From positions 1-64,000 of the forward strand of contig NZ_SMYZ01000070.1 of assembly GCF_004919685.1 (NCBI RefSeq): a stretch of DNA of 64,000 nt. The letters are read 5' to 3'. How positions within the stretch are numbered: position 1 is the first letter of the stretch; every line of letters starts with the position of its first letter. Below the pieces are notes generated by a model. The model saw only the letters and a program-made list of their open reading frames with translations. It ran no database searches and was not told the DNA's origin. Shown one piece after another: positions 47,916 through 56,706 of the stretch. Made by a program: the position numbers and the translations under genes. The stretch is from Mesorhizobium norvegicum. Lineage in GTDB: Bacteria; Pseudomonadota; Alphaproteobacteria; Rhizobiales; Rhizobiaceae.

Positions 47916-50006
47916 TTATTCCCGCCCGCGCCGTGCGGCGTGGCCTTCGCGCGAACGCCGGCGCGGGGTGGCGTCGCCGGCAACGCCGTCCTCGCTGACC
48001 GTCTTGCGCGGCGGCAGTTTCACCACCGCCGACAGTTTCGGGAACGGATCGACCTTGTTGGGCAGCGCCATGGCGTAGACGAAATGCTCCTGGAATTTCG
48101 GTTCCAGCGCCGTCTCGATCTTCTCGATCTTGCTGACGGTGTCCTCGATTTCGCGGCGATAGCCACGATTGAGCAGCGCCATGCGAGCGCCGGCGCCGGC
48201 GGCGTTGCCGACCGCGGAAACCTTGTCGAGATCGCAATCCGGGATCAGGCCCAGCACCATGGCGTATTTCGGATCGATGAAGGAGCCGAAGGCGCCGGCG
48301 AAGTGGATGCGGTCGACATGGTCGGTGTTCTGCTTTTCCATCAACAGCTTGGTGCCTGCATAAAGCGCTGCCTTGGCGAGCTGAATGGCGCGCACGTCGG
48401 TCTGGGTGATGGTGATCTTCGGCCCATCTTCCTTCAATGCGGCGGAGCCTTCCTTCAGCACGTAGGAGAAGGTGCGGCCGTTGGCGGTGACGCGCGGCGA
48501 GCGGGCCGAAAGCCCGCCGTCGATGACGCCGTCCTCGGAAATGATGCCGGCGAGATACATCTCGGCTACCACTTCGATGATGCCGGAGCCGCAGATGCCG
48601 GTGACGCCGGTCGCCTGGACGCTCTCCAGGAAGCCCGGCTCGTCGGACCACAGCTCCGAGCCGATGACGCGGTACTTTGGCTCCAGCGTGTCGGGATCGA
48701 TGCGTACGCGCTCGATGGCGCCGGGTGCTGCGCGCTGGCCGCCGGAGATTTCGGCACCCTCGAAGGCTGGGCCTGTGGGCGAGGAGGCGGCAACGACGCG
48801 CGTGCGGTTGCCGAGCACGATCTCGGCATTGGTGCCGACATCGACGATCAGCATCATCTCGTCCTGGCGGTGCGGGCCTTCCGACAGCGTCACCGCCGCC
48901 GCGTCCGCACCGACATGGCCGGCGATGCAAGGCAGCATATAGAGCCTGGCGCCCTGGTTGAGCTTCAGGCCGATGTCGGATGCCTTGATGTGCACCGCGC
49001 CCGAAACGGCGAGCGCGAAGGGGGCGCCGCCAAGCTCGGTCGGATCGATGCCGAGGAACAGATGGTGCATGATCGGATTGCCGACGAAGACGGAATCCAG
49101 GATGTCGTTGCGCTGCACATTGCCTTCGGCGCAGACCTTGTCGACGAGACCCGAGATCGCCTCGCGCACGGCCACCGTCATGCCTTCGCGGCCGTCCGGG
49201 TTCATCATCACATAGGAGACGCGGCTCATCAGATCCTCGCCGAAGCGGATCTGCGGGTTCGACGTGCCCGACGAGGCGGCGACGCGGCCCGACAGCAGGG
49301 ACACCAGATGCATGGCGATGGTGGTCGAGCCGATATCGCAGGCCAGCCCATAGGCTTCGTTCTTGAGGCCGGGCCACAGCGCCACGACGCGCGCGGTCTC
49401 GCTGTCGGCATCCTTGTAGATGGCGGCGGTCGCGGTCCAGTTGCCCTTGCGCAGGATGCCTTGCACCTGCGGCAGCAGATAGAAATCGAAATCGAGGCTT
49501 TTCAGGCCCCAATCGTGCATCAGCGCGATCTTCAGGCGGTCGAGATCGCCAAGCGGCTTGTGCATGTCGGGCTCTTCGATCTCGACATAGCACATACGGA
49601 TCGCCGCATCGCGGGCGATGACCCTGGTGTCGGCATCCTTGCGGATGGTCTGCGCGTTGATGACGGTGTCTTGCGGCACGTCGATGACGAGGTCGCCAAG
49701 GATCTGCGCCGAGCAGGAGAGGCGGCGCCGTTCGGGCAGGCCACGGACGCGCTCATAGCGCTCTTCCTTGGCGCCCTTGGGCGTGATGTGGTCGTTGGAG
49801 GAAACGATCTTGTGCTTGGCGAAATTGCCTTCCTGCACTTCGATCTGGCAGCGCCCGCACGTGGCACGTCCGCCGCACACGCTTTCGACATAGACGCCGA
49901 GCTGGCGCGCGGCATCGAGCACCAGCGTGCCGACAGGAAACCGCCCGCGCTTGCCCGACGGCATGAACAGCACAAGCGGGTCAGTGATGTTTGCAGGTGA
50001 ATTCAC
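47916..50006 (-). CDS. RamA/RACo-like corrinoid protein activase (ASKHA ferredoxin)
   Basis: A 696-residue reductive activator that returns oxidised Co(II) corrinoid to Co(I) in methyl-transfer systems. The N-terminal 2Fe-2S domain has Cys44, Cys50, Cys53 and Cys98 (CGGRATCGRC ... LSCSA). A linker and middle domain follow, then the ASKHA ATP-binding domain beginning DIGSTTIAMHL at about residue 235. A C-terminal Arg-rich tail is unusual. The start is GTG at 50006, 10 bases after the upstream stop, with GAGGA ahead. It is in operon with the methyl-THF methyltransferase; found with mttB, DUF1638 and corrinoid protein in the same window. Confidence 0.9.
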   Translation of the reverse strand: MNSPANITDPLVLFMPSGKRGRFPVGTLVLDAARQLGVYVESVCGGRATCGRCQIEVQEGNFAKHKIVSSNDHITPKGAKEERYERVRGLPERRRLSCSAQILGDLVIDVPQDTVINAQTIRKDADTRVIARDAAIRMCYVEIEEPDMHKPLGDLDRLKIALMHDWGLKSLDFDFYLLPQVQGILRKGNWTATAAIYKDADSETARVVALWPGLKNEAYGLACDIGSTTIAMHLVSLLSGRVAASSGTSNPQIRFGEDLMSRVSYVMMNPDGREGMTVAVREAISGLVDKVCAEGNVQRNDILDSVFVGNPIMHHLFLGIDPTELGGAPFALAVSGAVHIKASDIGLKLNQGARLYMLPCIAGHVGADAAAVTLSEGPHRQDEMMLIVDVGTNAEIVLGNRTRVVAASSPTGPAFEGAEISGGQRAAPGAIERVRIDPDTLEPKYRVIGSELWSDEPGFLESVQATGVTGICGSGIIEVVAEMYLAGIISEDGVIDGGLSARSPRVTANGRTFSYVLKEGSAALKEDGPKITITQTDVRAIQLAKAALYAGTKLLMEKQNTDHVDRIHFAGAFGSFIDPKYAMVLGLIPDCDLDKVSAVGNAAGAGARMALLNRGYRREIEDTVSKIEKIETALEPKFQEHFVYAMALPNKVDPFPKLSAVVKLPPRKTVSEDGVAGDATPRRRSREGHAARRGRE

Positions 50007-50016
50007 GATTGCGCGC

Positions 50017-50991
50017 TTATCCTCGGCCCATCCGGGCTTCACGGCCGCCACGGCGGCGACCGCCGTTGTTGGCGCCTTCGCCCGGCGCATTGACCTGCGT
50101 CGGGGCGGCAACAGCCTGGCCGCCTTCGGCCGGCTTGTAGTCCTTGTAGGTGCGGATCCAGTTGGTGCAGTTCTCGTCGGTGCCGTTCAGCACATTGGCG
50201 CCGCGCACGGCTTCCATTTCCTGCGGACGCACCGGGTTCATGATGGCTGATGTCATGCCGGCGCCGATCACCATCGGGATGAAGGCGGCGTTGATGCCGT
50301 GGCGGTGCGGCAGGCCGAAGGAGATGTTGGACAGGCCGCATGTGGTGTTGACCTTGAGCTCTTCGCGCAGGCGGCGCAGTAGCGCGAACACCTGGCGGCC
50401 GGCATCGCCCAGTGCGCCGATCGGCATCACCAAAGGATCGACAACGACGTCATGCGCGGGAATGCCGAAATCGGCGCAGCGCTGCACGATCTTCTTAGCG
50501 ACGGCGAAGCGGACGTCCGGGTCCATCGAAATGCCGGTCTCGTCGTTGGAGATGGCAACGACCGGCACGTTGTACTTCTTGACCAGCGGCAGGATGGCTT
50601 CGAGCTTTTCTTCCTCGCCGGTGACGGAGTTGACCAGCGGGCGGCCCTTGGCGACCTTCAGTGCGGCTTCGATCGCGGCGGTGACCGAGGAGTCGATCGA
50701 CAGCGGCAGGTCGACCAGGCCTTGCACGATCTCCAGCGTCTGCACCAAAAGGCCAGGTTCGGTCTCGTTCGGATTGACGGAGGTAACGCCGGCATTGACG
50801 TCGAGCATGGTGGCGCCACAGGCTGCCTGCTCGAGCGCGTCCCTGATGACGGTCTCGAAATTGCCAGCGATCATCTCGGCGGCCAGCTTCTTGCGGCCGG
50901 TCGGGTTGATGCGTTCACCGATCACGCAGAACGGCTGGTCGAAGCCGATGATGATTTCTCGTGTCGCCGAGGCGACGATGGTACGGGTCAT
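50017..50991 (-). CDS. Methyltetrahydrofolate:corrinoid methyltransferase
   Basis: A 324-residue pterin-binding TIM barrel (MtrH/AcsE/MtgA type) that moves methyl groups between the corrinoid protein and tetrahydrofolate. Seen: IGERINPTGRKKLAAEM, MLDVNAGV, PLSIDSS and VNSVTGEEEKL, all folate-site motifs. The C-terminal 40 residues are a Gly/Arg-rich tail. ATG 50991 is preferred over an upstream ATG because MTRTIVASATREIIIGFDQP begins family homology, and it leaves the palindrome at 51008 outside. It is in operon with the activase (10-base gap). Confidence 0.9.
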   Translation of the reverse strand: MTRTIVASATREIIIGFDQPFCVIGERINPTGRKKLAAEMIAGNFETVIRDALEQAACGATMLDVNAGVTSVNPNETEPGLLVQTLEIVQGLVDLPLSIDSSVTAAIEAALKVAKGRPLVNSVTGEEEKLEAILPLVKKYNVPVVAISNDETGISMDPDVRFAVAKKIVQRCADFGIPAHDVVVDPLVMPIGALGDAGRQVFALLRRLREELKVNTTCGLSNISFGLPHRHGINAAFIPMVIGAGMTSAIMNPVRPQEMEAVRGANVLNGTDENCTNWIRTYKDYKPAEGGQAVAAPTQVNAPGEGANNGGRRRGGREARMGRG

Positions 50992-51007
50992 GAAGTCTCT
51001 CCGCCGT

Positions 51008-51029
51008 GATATAAAGATTTCTTTATATC
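51008..51029. promoter_or_regulatory. Perfect AT-rich palindrome, candidate ArsR-type operator
   Basis: GATATAAAGA and TCTTTATATC are perfect 10-base arms around TT, 17 bases upstream of the methyltransferase start codon. It resembles the ATATAAAGAT-type sites that, from memory, were proposed for ArsR-family SahR/SamR regulators of methionine-cycle genes in alphaproteobacteria. Position suggests repression of methyl-THF methyltransferase and activase. Confidence 0.6.
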
Positions 51030-51072
51030 GTTGTCTGTTTTCGTTCAAGCAAATGGGTGGCCGTCCGCGCCG

Positions 51073-52164
51073 TCAGTGCGCGGTCTTCACCATGTCCACC
51101 TGCGTTTCGGTAATGTCGTCGTGCAAGATGCTTTCGAGCCGGTCGGCGACCATCTGGTCGTCGCGACGGATCTCACGTTTCCATGGCTGGCGGCCCTTGA
51201 GCACGCCCGATTCATCGACGATCTCGGCGACATATTCCTCCTGCCGATAGGCCATCACATGGACGCCGGAAACGCCTGATATTTCCTTCACCTCGTTGAT
51301 GATGTCGATGCAGAGCTGTTTGCCTTCCTTCTTCTGGTCCTGGGCGCCTTCCAGCCGCTTGATGACCGAATCGGGAATATGGATGCCCGGCACGTTCGTG
51401 CGGATCCACTTGGCCGTCTTGGCCGAGGCGAGGGGGCCGACGCCAACCAGGATGAAGCATTTTTCGGTGTAGCCGAGGTCGCGCACCTTTTGCATGTAGG
51501 TGCGGAACATCGGCACGTCGAAGCAATACTGGCTCTGTACGAATTGCGCGCCGGAGGCGATCTTCTTGCCCAGCCGATGCGGACGGAAGTCGATCGGCGG
51601 CGCGAAAGGATTGATCGCAGCACCCAGGAAAAGCTGCGGCGGGGTCGTCAGCTTGCGGCCGGACAGGAACTTGCCATTGTCGCGCATGATACGGCAGGTC
51701 TCGAGCAGCGACATGCAGTCGAGATCGAACACCGGCTTGGCGCCGGGCTGGTCGCCGGCCTGCACGCCGTCGCCCGTGAGGCACAGCATGTTGGCGACGC
51801 CCATCGCGGCCCCGCCCAGCACGTCGCCCTGAATGGCGATGCGGTTCTTGTCGCGGCAGGCGATCTGCATGATCGGCGCATAGCCCATGCGGGTCAGCAA
51901 CGCGCAGATGCCGACTGACGACATGTGGCAGTTGGCGCCCGACGCATCGACGGCGTTGATGGCGTCGACCCAGCCGTCGAAGATTTTCGCACGGTTGTAG
52001 ACGTCTTCCGGATCGGCGCTGTCGGGCGGATTGAGCTCGGTCGTCACCGCGAACTCGCCGCGCCGCAGGACGCGTTCCAGCCGGCCGCGCGAGGTGTGGC
52101 CGGGCAGGGGGGCGAGCGGCAGGTGGATGCCGTCCGGGTTCTCGTCGCGCTGGCGTCCGATCAT
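51073..52164 (-). CDS. Methylenetetrahydrofolate reductase (MetF family)
   Basis: A 363-residue flavoprotein TIM barrel interconverting 5,10-methylene-THF and 5-methyl-THF. Seen: FAVTTELNPPDSADP, the folate/FAD region MLCLTGDGVQAGDQPGAKPVFDLD (in part), and GAQFVQSQYCFD. It is about 60 residues longer than E. coli MetF, with a C-terminal extension. Its start overlaps the MetV-like stop by 4 bases. With a MetV partner and a corrinoid methyltransferase nearby, it probably runs in the oxidative direction, feeding methyl groups into the methylene-THF pool (inference). Confidence 0.88.
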   Translation of the reverse strand: MIGRQRDENPDGIHLPLAPLPGHTSRGRLERVLRRGEFAVTTELNPPDSADPEDVYNRAKIFDGWVDAINAVDASGANCHMSSVGICALLTRMGYAPIMQIACRDKNRIAIQGDVLGGAAMGVANMLCLTGDGVQAGDQPGAKPVFDLDCMSLLETCRIMRDNGKFLSGRKLTTPPQLFLGAAINPFAPPIDFRPHRLGKKIASGAQFVQSQYCFDVPMFRTYMQKVRDLGYTEKCFILVGVGPLASAKTAKWIRTNVPGIHIPDSVIKRLEGAQDQKKEGKQLCIDIINEVKEISGVSGVHVMAYRQEEYVAEIVDESGVLKGRQPWKREIRRDDQMVADRLESILHDDITETQVDMVKTAH

Positions 52165-52787
52165 GCCGATGCCCCGGTGTTTGCCGCCCCATTCTTGGCG
52201 GCAGCGGCTGCTTCTCGCGCGGCTGCCGCCTGCGCGGTCACTCGCAGCCAGGCCGAGGTTTCGCGCAGCGACTGATCAACCGGCTTCTGCACGGTCAGGA
52301 TCCTGTCGCCGTGGACCATGTTCTGAGAGCCTTCCCAGGCCTTGACCCAGACGCAGGGCATATCGGGCTCGACCTCGCAATTGCCGTTGGCGCGCACGCC
52401 ACCGCAAGGGCCGTTGCGCAATTGCTTGGGGCAGTTCATCGGGCACGACATGCCGGTCGACGACAAGATGCACTGGCCGCACATGCGGCAGTCGAACATG
52501 AAACCCTTGACGCGCTTCTCGACAAATTTGATCGGCCCTTCGACGCGGCCGTAGCCGATGCCTTTCCACAAGGGATGGAGAAGCAGGAACATGTCGGCGA
52601 ATCTGGCGTAGAACCATTCGAGCAACCGCGAATGCCTGACCGACCACAGCCGGATCGCGAAGGAACGCTGCACGCGCCGCTGCGGCGACACGTCGGCCGG
52701 CTTGTAGTCGGATTTCGGCGCTGCCTTCTTGACCAGAGTAGCCTGGGTAACCGCCGGCCCGTCCTTGGCAGGAATGGTTTCAGACAT
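52161..52787 (-). CDS. MetV-like protein (MTHFR C-terminal cysteine-rich domain)
   Basis: A 208-residue protein with a Cys cluster: FDCRMCGQCILSSTGMSC, MNCPKQLRNGPCGG and later CEVEPDMPCVW. This is the stand-alone methylene-THF reductase C-terminal domain, called MetV in acetogens, where it partners MetF and carries an iron-sulfur cluster. The N-terminal 45 residues are charged and variable. ATG 52787 overlaps the upstream small gene by 8 bases and its stop overlaps MetF by 4, so the trio is translationally coupled. Confidence 0.85.
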   Translation of the reverse strand: MSETIPAKDGPAVTQATLVKKAAPKSDYKPADVSPQRRVQRSFAIRLWSVRHSRLLEWFYARFADMFLLLHPLWKGIGYGRVEGPIKFVEKRVKGFMFDCRMCGQCILSSTGMSCPMNCPKQLRNGPCGGVRANGNCEVEPDMPCVWVKAWEGSQNMVHGDRILTVQKPVDQSLRETSAWLRVTAQAAAAREAAAAAKNGAANTGASA

Positions 52788-53082
52788 TTTCTTTGCCGCC
52801 CGCCTTGACCAGAGCGACCAGCCGCTCGCGGTCATATCTCGTGTCGATGTCGTTGAACGCCTTCTCGACTTCGGCTTCGAGGTCGTCGCCGACCGGAGTG
52901 GGATCGGCCTTGCGCCATTCGGCCAGATAATCGTCGGTGCCGCCGGCGCCGGTGCGCATGGCGCACATGTCGATCGCCTCGGTGAAGCGCAGCGGCAGTT
53001 CGCGCTTGGCGTTCTGCCGGCCCTTCTTGACGATGATCTGGGCAGGGATGTCGCGCCAGTAGACGACGATCAGATCGGCCAT
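52780..53082 (-). CDS. Virulence_fact-family small protein (C1 operon)
   Basis: A 100-residue protein beginning MADLIVVYWRDIPAQIIVKKGRQNAKREL; this matches the small family named Virulence_fact (Pfam), which despite its name repeatedly occurs beside MetF/MetV and corrinoid genes. It is first in the coupled set with MetV and MetF (8-base overlap). No catalytic motif is evident; Lys-Gly-Arg-Gln and acidic helices suggest a partner protein. A role in folate one-carbon transfer is inferred only from position. Confidence 0.75.
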   Translation of the reverse strand: MADLIVVYWRDIPAQIIVKKGRQNAKRELPLRFTEAIDMCAMRTGAGGTDDYLAEWRKADPTPVGDDLEAEVEKAFNDIDTRYDRERLVALVKAGGKENV

Positions 53083-53285
53083 GAATTCTCACTCCTCGAT
53101 ATCGGAGCATTGCCGGAAGCGCAGTGGGGCCGCTTGTTATGGGACGACGCGCGCGCATTCAAAAGCGACGCATTTCGATGTCGTAAAATGAAAGGTGCGT
53201 TTATTCGTTTGCGGCGTGTGCCGGCGGCGGGTTTTGGGCATCGGAACAACAGGCGCGCTGCACACGAATCCGGGCGAAGAACGCG

Positions 53286-54068
53286 CTACCAGATGCCGGT
53301 TCTCAGGCCCGTCCAGAGGTAGAACCAAATCGTCGGGTGATACCATTGTTGCGACGGCAGGCCCGGGTCGATGGTGGTGAGTTTTCCGGCCAGCACGTCG
53401 CTGACCGCTTCGACGCAGATGTCGCGCGAGAACGCGGCCTGGCGCAGCGCATAGCTGGAGATGGTGTCGCCGCGTTTCGGCTGACCGTGCACCTGTTTCA
53501 GCACGGCGCCCGTATCGACACCGGCATCGACCAGATGCACGGTGGTGCCGAAATTGTGCGGATCGCCTGATGTCAGCGCCCAGTAGCCGCCATTCATGCC
53601 GCGGTATTTCGGCGTGATGCCGGCGTGATAGTTGAGCACCGGGCAAGGCATCCTGGCCAGCATGCCCTTCGACAACAGCCTGCAGCCGTTGAGCAGGACA
53701 ACGCCAGGCTGGATCTTCTCGATCGCCGCGAGGCACTCCGGCCCGTTGGCGGACGCAACATGGATGATCTCCTGGTCCCGCCGCGGCTCGATCTCGAGCT
53801 TCTCCTCGGCAATCAGCCGCGCGGCATGGCCGGCGAGGAGCCGCTTGCCAAGCCTGCTCAGCACCATCGTGCCGAGTTGACCTATTGCCGAGATCCAGCC
53901 CTGGCGGCGAGCGCGGCCAAGCAGCAATTGCTTTTTGGATTCAGGCGTTTCGAGGACGACGCTGACAGGGCCGACGCGGTCGGTGATCGCGTTGACGATA
54001 GCCCAGACATGCGGGCCTCCTCCAGTGACGATCACGATCGGTCGCGGACTGGATTGCGACGCTGCCAT
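53286..54068 (-). CDS. Formyltransferase-family protein
   Basis: A 260-residue enzyme with the formyl_transf fold and an N-terminal extension. The catalytic triad appears as Asn and His in LNYHAGITPKYRG and Asp in VDAGVDTGAV, as in PurN, Fmt and sugar N-formyltransferases, all of which use 10-formyl-THF. The acceptor is unknown; the MNGGYWAL segment after the active site is shared with sugar/amine formyltransferases rather than Fmt. It is separated from the C1 operon by about 200 bases on the same strand. Confidence 0.8.
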   Translation of the reverse strand: MAASQSSPRPIVIVTGGGPHVWAIVNAITDRVGPVSVVLETPESKKQLLLGRARRQGWISAIGQLGTMVLSRLGKRLLAGHAARLIAEEKLEIEPRRDQEIIHVASANGPECLAAIEKIQPGVVLLNGCRLLSKGMLARMPCPVLNYHAGITPKYRGMNGGYWALTSGDPHNFGTTVHLVDAGVDTGAVLKQVHGQPKRGDTISSYALRQAAFSRDICVEAVSDVLAGKLTTIDPGLPSQQWYHPTIWFYLWTGLRTGIW

Positions 54069-54162
54069 GGATCTCTCTCCCCTCCAAGCGACCCGTTCTC
54101 GACAATGGGCGGATGCTAGGGCGTCCGGGTTAATCCTTGGTGATCAGCTCTTCGATACACGG

Positions 54163-54738
54163 TCAGCGCTTGAATTCGATGATATCGAGCTTCGATTCGT
54201 AGTAGGGCGCCGGAAATTCGATGCGCCATTCCTTGGCGCTGTTGCGAAAGGCGTAGCCGACCTGATCGGTTTGCGGGCCGCTGCCATAGGGCTTTGCCGG
54301 ATCGCTGTTGACATAGAAGGAGCCGAGATAGATCGAGCGTTTCTCGCCATCGTCGAAGAAACGGCCCTTGGTGCGCTGCGAGCCGCTGATCTTTTCCAGC
54401 CGCCAGCCGGAACCGTCGTCGCTCACCTTGCACTTGAACCAGCCATAGATGACGAGCGGCAAAGGTCCGCCGGCCTTGATGGTGCGGCACCGCCAGTTGC
54501 CGGTCAGGTCCTTGTCGGAGAAGGCGACGAGCGGTTTTGCCAGCAAGGCGTCGAGTTGCTTGACCTCGGCGGGGTCGCCCGCTTTCGCTTCGGCCAGCGC
54601 TGCCTTGCGCGTCTCGCCATATTTGTCGAGCCGCGCCTTGTCGGCTGGGGTGATCAGTTTCTGCACCTCGCCATCGGCAAGGGCGGGCAGCGTGCAGCAG
54701 AGCAGGCCGACAAGGGCGAACAGCGGGCGAAGTGTCAT
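54163..54738 (-). CDS. DUF4893 exported protein
   Basis: A 191-residue periplasmic protein with signal peptide MTLRPLFALVGLLCCTLPALADG. The mature part has DKDLTGNWRCRTIKAGGPLPLVIYG-type sequence with GNWRCR and a later FKC, typical of DUF4893, and ends in SKLDIIEFKR. Role unknown. ATG 54738 opens the signal peptide; the longer upstream frame has no homology. Confidence 0.82.
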   Translation of the reverse strand: MTLRPLFALVGLLCCTLPALADGEVQKLITPADKARLDKYGETRKAALAEAKAGDPAEVKQLDALLAKPLVAFSDKDLTGNWRCRTIKAGGPLPLVIYGWFKCKVSDDGSGWRLEKISGSQRTKGRFFDDGEKRSIYLGSFYVNSDPAKPYGSGPQTDQVGYAFRNSAKEWRIEFPAPYYESKLDIIEFKR

Positions 54739-54858
54739 CGGAAGCCTCCCGGTTGATGTCTGGCGCAGCGCCGCTGCCCCTGGTGCATAACTTATCGGGT
54801 CGCTGGCGCCTGTCATCCGTGCTTAACAGCGTCACGGTCAAAAATCATGGTGTGACGA

Positions 54859-55782
54859 ATGCGAATCTTGCTCACGGGATCGTCGGGTTGGCTGGGCAGC
54901 GCGCTGGCGCCGCGGCTGCGCGCGCTTGGACACGACGTCACCGGGCTCGATCCTGTGCCATCGGCAGAGACGCGCCTTGTCGGTTCCATCGCCGACCGTG
55001 ACCTTGTCCTGCGCACGGTCCGCGACAACCGGATCGAGGCGATCATCCACAGCGGCGCGCTGCACAAGCCCAACATCGAGAACCGCGCCAACAGCGATTT
55101 CGTCGCCACCAATGTGCAAGGCACGCTGAACCTGCTCGACGCGGCGGTGGCGACAGGCGTGCAGCGCTTCGTTTTCACCTCGACGACGTCGCTGATGATT
55201 TCGCAGGCGATACGCGACGACTTCAGCGGCGGGGCTCGGAAAGCTGCCTGGCTGATGGAGGCGATGTCGCCCGAGCCGCGCAACATCTATGGCGTCACCA
55301 AGCTTTCAGCAGAGCATCTCTGCCGCCTCTATCATATCCAGCATGGGCTGCCGGTGGTGGTGCTGCGCACGGCCCGCTTCTTTCCCGAAGCCGACGACAT
55401 GGCGCATGCGATCGAACAGTCGGATGCCAACACCAAGGCGAACGAATTGCTATTCCGGCGCTTGACGGTGGAGGACGCGGCGGAGGCTCACATCCTTGCC
55501 CTTGAAAAGGCGCCACAGCTGGGTTTCGATATTTTCATCGTCTCGGCGCCGACGCCATTCCACCCGGATGATTGCGCGGCCTTGATCGCCGATGCTCCGT
55601 CGGTCGTGGCGCGCCATTTTCCGGACTTTCCGGCGCTTTATGCGCGAAAAGGCTGGACGATGTTTTCCTCCATCGACCGTGTCTATGACGCGTCGCGGGC
55701 AAGGGACAGGCTGGGTTTCGTCTGCAAGACGAGCTTTGCCGATGTGCTTGCGGCGCTGCGGGCGGAAGAGGGGGCTGCCTAG
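54859..55782 (+). CDS. NAD(P)-dependent epimerase/dehydratase (extended SDR)
   Basis: A 307-residue Rossmann enzyme: TGSSGWLGSALAPRL for nucleotide binding, FTSTTSLM for the active-site Ser/Thr, and YGVTKLSAE with Tyr-x3-Lys. It acts probably on a nucleotide sugar or related metabolite; specificity not recognisable. Its stop overlaps the end of the convergent DUF1638 gene by a few bases. No folding link to the C1 genes beyond proximity. Confidence 0.87.
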   Translation: MRILLTGSSGWLGSALAPRLRALGHDVTGLDPVPSAETRLVGSIADRDLVLRTVRDNRIEAIIHSGALHKPNIENRANSDFVATNVQGTLNLLDAAVATGVQRFVFTSTTSLMISQAIRDDFSGGARKAAWLMEAMSPEPRNIYGVTKLSAEHLCRLYHIQHGLPVVVLRTARFFPEADDMAHAIEQSDANTKANELLFRRLTVEDAAEAHILALEKAPQLGFDIFIVSAPTPFHPDDCAALIADAPSVVARHFPDFPALYARKGWTMFSSIDRVYDASRARDRLGFVCKTSFADVLAALRAEEGAA

Positions 55783-56411
55783 CCCGCGACAGCAGCAGCT
55801 TGCGCCATTCCGGCCGTCAGGTCGCCATAGCCGGTGGCGCGGCGTTCGTAGACGAGACCGAGCATTTTGGCGGCGTTTTCGGCGACCTTGTCGAGTTCCG
55901 GATCGTTGGTCTGGGCGAGGTAGATCAGCTTCTCGTAGTTGCCGAAATAGTCCTTGATCAGCTCCGGGTGCTTGTCGAGGCCGAGCGGCTTCATGAAGAA
56001 GGCATCGAACTGCCGGCAGAGGAAGTCGGTCATGTAGAACGACATCATGTCGTCGTCGGCGATTTTCGCGTAGGCATCCATGCCTTGATAGAAGGCAAAG
56101 CAGTGCGGGCCGGCCATGCGCTCGACGCTATGCTTCTCGCAGATGCGGTCGAGCAGGCCGCCGGTGCCGCAATCGGCATAGCCGACGAAGATGTTGGTGT
56201 AGCCTTCGGCCTTGGCCTTTTCGATTGCCTTGTCCATGGCCGGGGCGATGCGGTCGGGATAGAAATGGAATTCCGCCGGCAGGCAGGTCAGGTCGAGGTG
56301 ATCCAGTCCGAGCTGTTCCTTGACGGCCAGAACTTCGCGCGCAATCATCCCACAGGCGATAATGAGCAGCCTGTCGTCTTGATTCTGTTTCATTTTTTGC
56401 GTCTTTGCCAT
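55779..56411 (-). CDS. DUF1638 protein, corrinoid-system associated
   Basis: A 210-residue protein containing LLIIACGMIAREVL near the N-terminus, then FVGYADCGTGGLLD and PHCFAFYQG, matching DUF1638. The family is usually encoded beside MttB-like methyltransferases and corrinoid proteins, as here, and its biochemical role is not established to my knowledge. Conserved Cys in ACG, ADCGTGG and PHCF could bind cobalamin, metal or a cluster (inference). ATG 56411, with an alternative Met at residue 7. It lies 296 bases downstream of the corrinoid gene on the same strand, with an entericidin gene opposite between them. Confidence 0.87.
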   Translation of the reverse strand: MAKTQKMKQNQDDRLLIIACGMIAREVLAVKEQLGLDHLDLTCLPAEFHFYPDRIAPAMDKAIEKAKAEGYTNIFVGYADCGTGGLLDRICEKHSVERMAGPHCFAFYQGMDAYAKIADDDMMSFYMTDFLCRQFDAFFMKPLGLDKHPELIKDYFGNYEKLIYLAQTNDPELDKVAENAAKMLGLVYERRATGYGDLTAGMAQAAAVAG

Positions 56412-56475
56412 GGAACCAGTCGAGCCGGCCTTCGTTGCTGTGGCGCTAATTTATCTGTTGAGGGAGACACCGTCC

Positions 56476-56616
56476 ATGAAACTGCTACGCATCACGCCGA
56501 TCGCCATCCTGGCCTGCGCCTTGGCCCTTGCGGCTTGCGCGAACACCGTCCGTGGCGTCGGCAGGGATGTCAAATCAACTGCCAAGGCGGTCGAGGACAC
56601 CGTCACCAAGCCCTGA
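56476..56616 (+). CDS. Entericidin-type small lipoprotein
   Basis: A 46-residue protein with signal peptide and lipobox: MKLLRITPIAILACALALAAC, acylated at Cys21 (LAAC), then NTVRGVGRDVKSTAKAVEDT, the entericidin A/B pattern. GAGGGAGA lies 7 bases before the ATG. It encodes an envelope lipoprotein. It is placed between two corrinoid-system genes on the opposite strand and ends at a bidirectional terminator. Confidence 0.88.
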   Translation: MKLLRITPIAILACALALAACANTVRGVGRDVKSTAKAVEDTVTKP

Positions 56617-56648
56617 TCCGCGCACGGCCTTCCCCAACATCTGGGAAC

Positions 56649-56680
56649 AAAAAAGCCGCGCTGCAAGGCGCGGCTTTTTT
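56649..56680. terminator. Bidirectional intrinsic terminator
   Basis: GCCGCGC and GCGCGGC form a stem around TGCAAG, flanked by A6 on the left and T6 on the right. It ends the entericidin gene and the convergent corrinoid-protein gene. Confidence 0.9.
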
Positions 56681-56706
56681 CATGGGTCATTACGAGACCT
56701 GCGGGC

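Noticed and set aside
52780..53082. Reading the Virulence_fact match as a pathogenicity gene.
   Set aside because: Position in a translationally coupled folate operon makes a metabolic role far more likely; the family name is historical.
53140..53190. A further GCGAC/GTCG pair upstream of the Virulence_fact-MetV-MetF operon as a member of the TTTGCGAC site family.
   Set aside because: The arms are imperfect and the flanking TTT/AAA does not match the octamer, so it was not counted.
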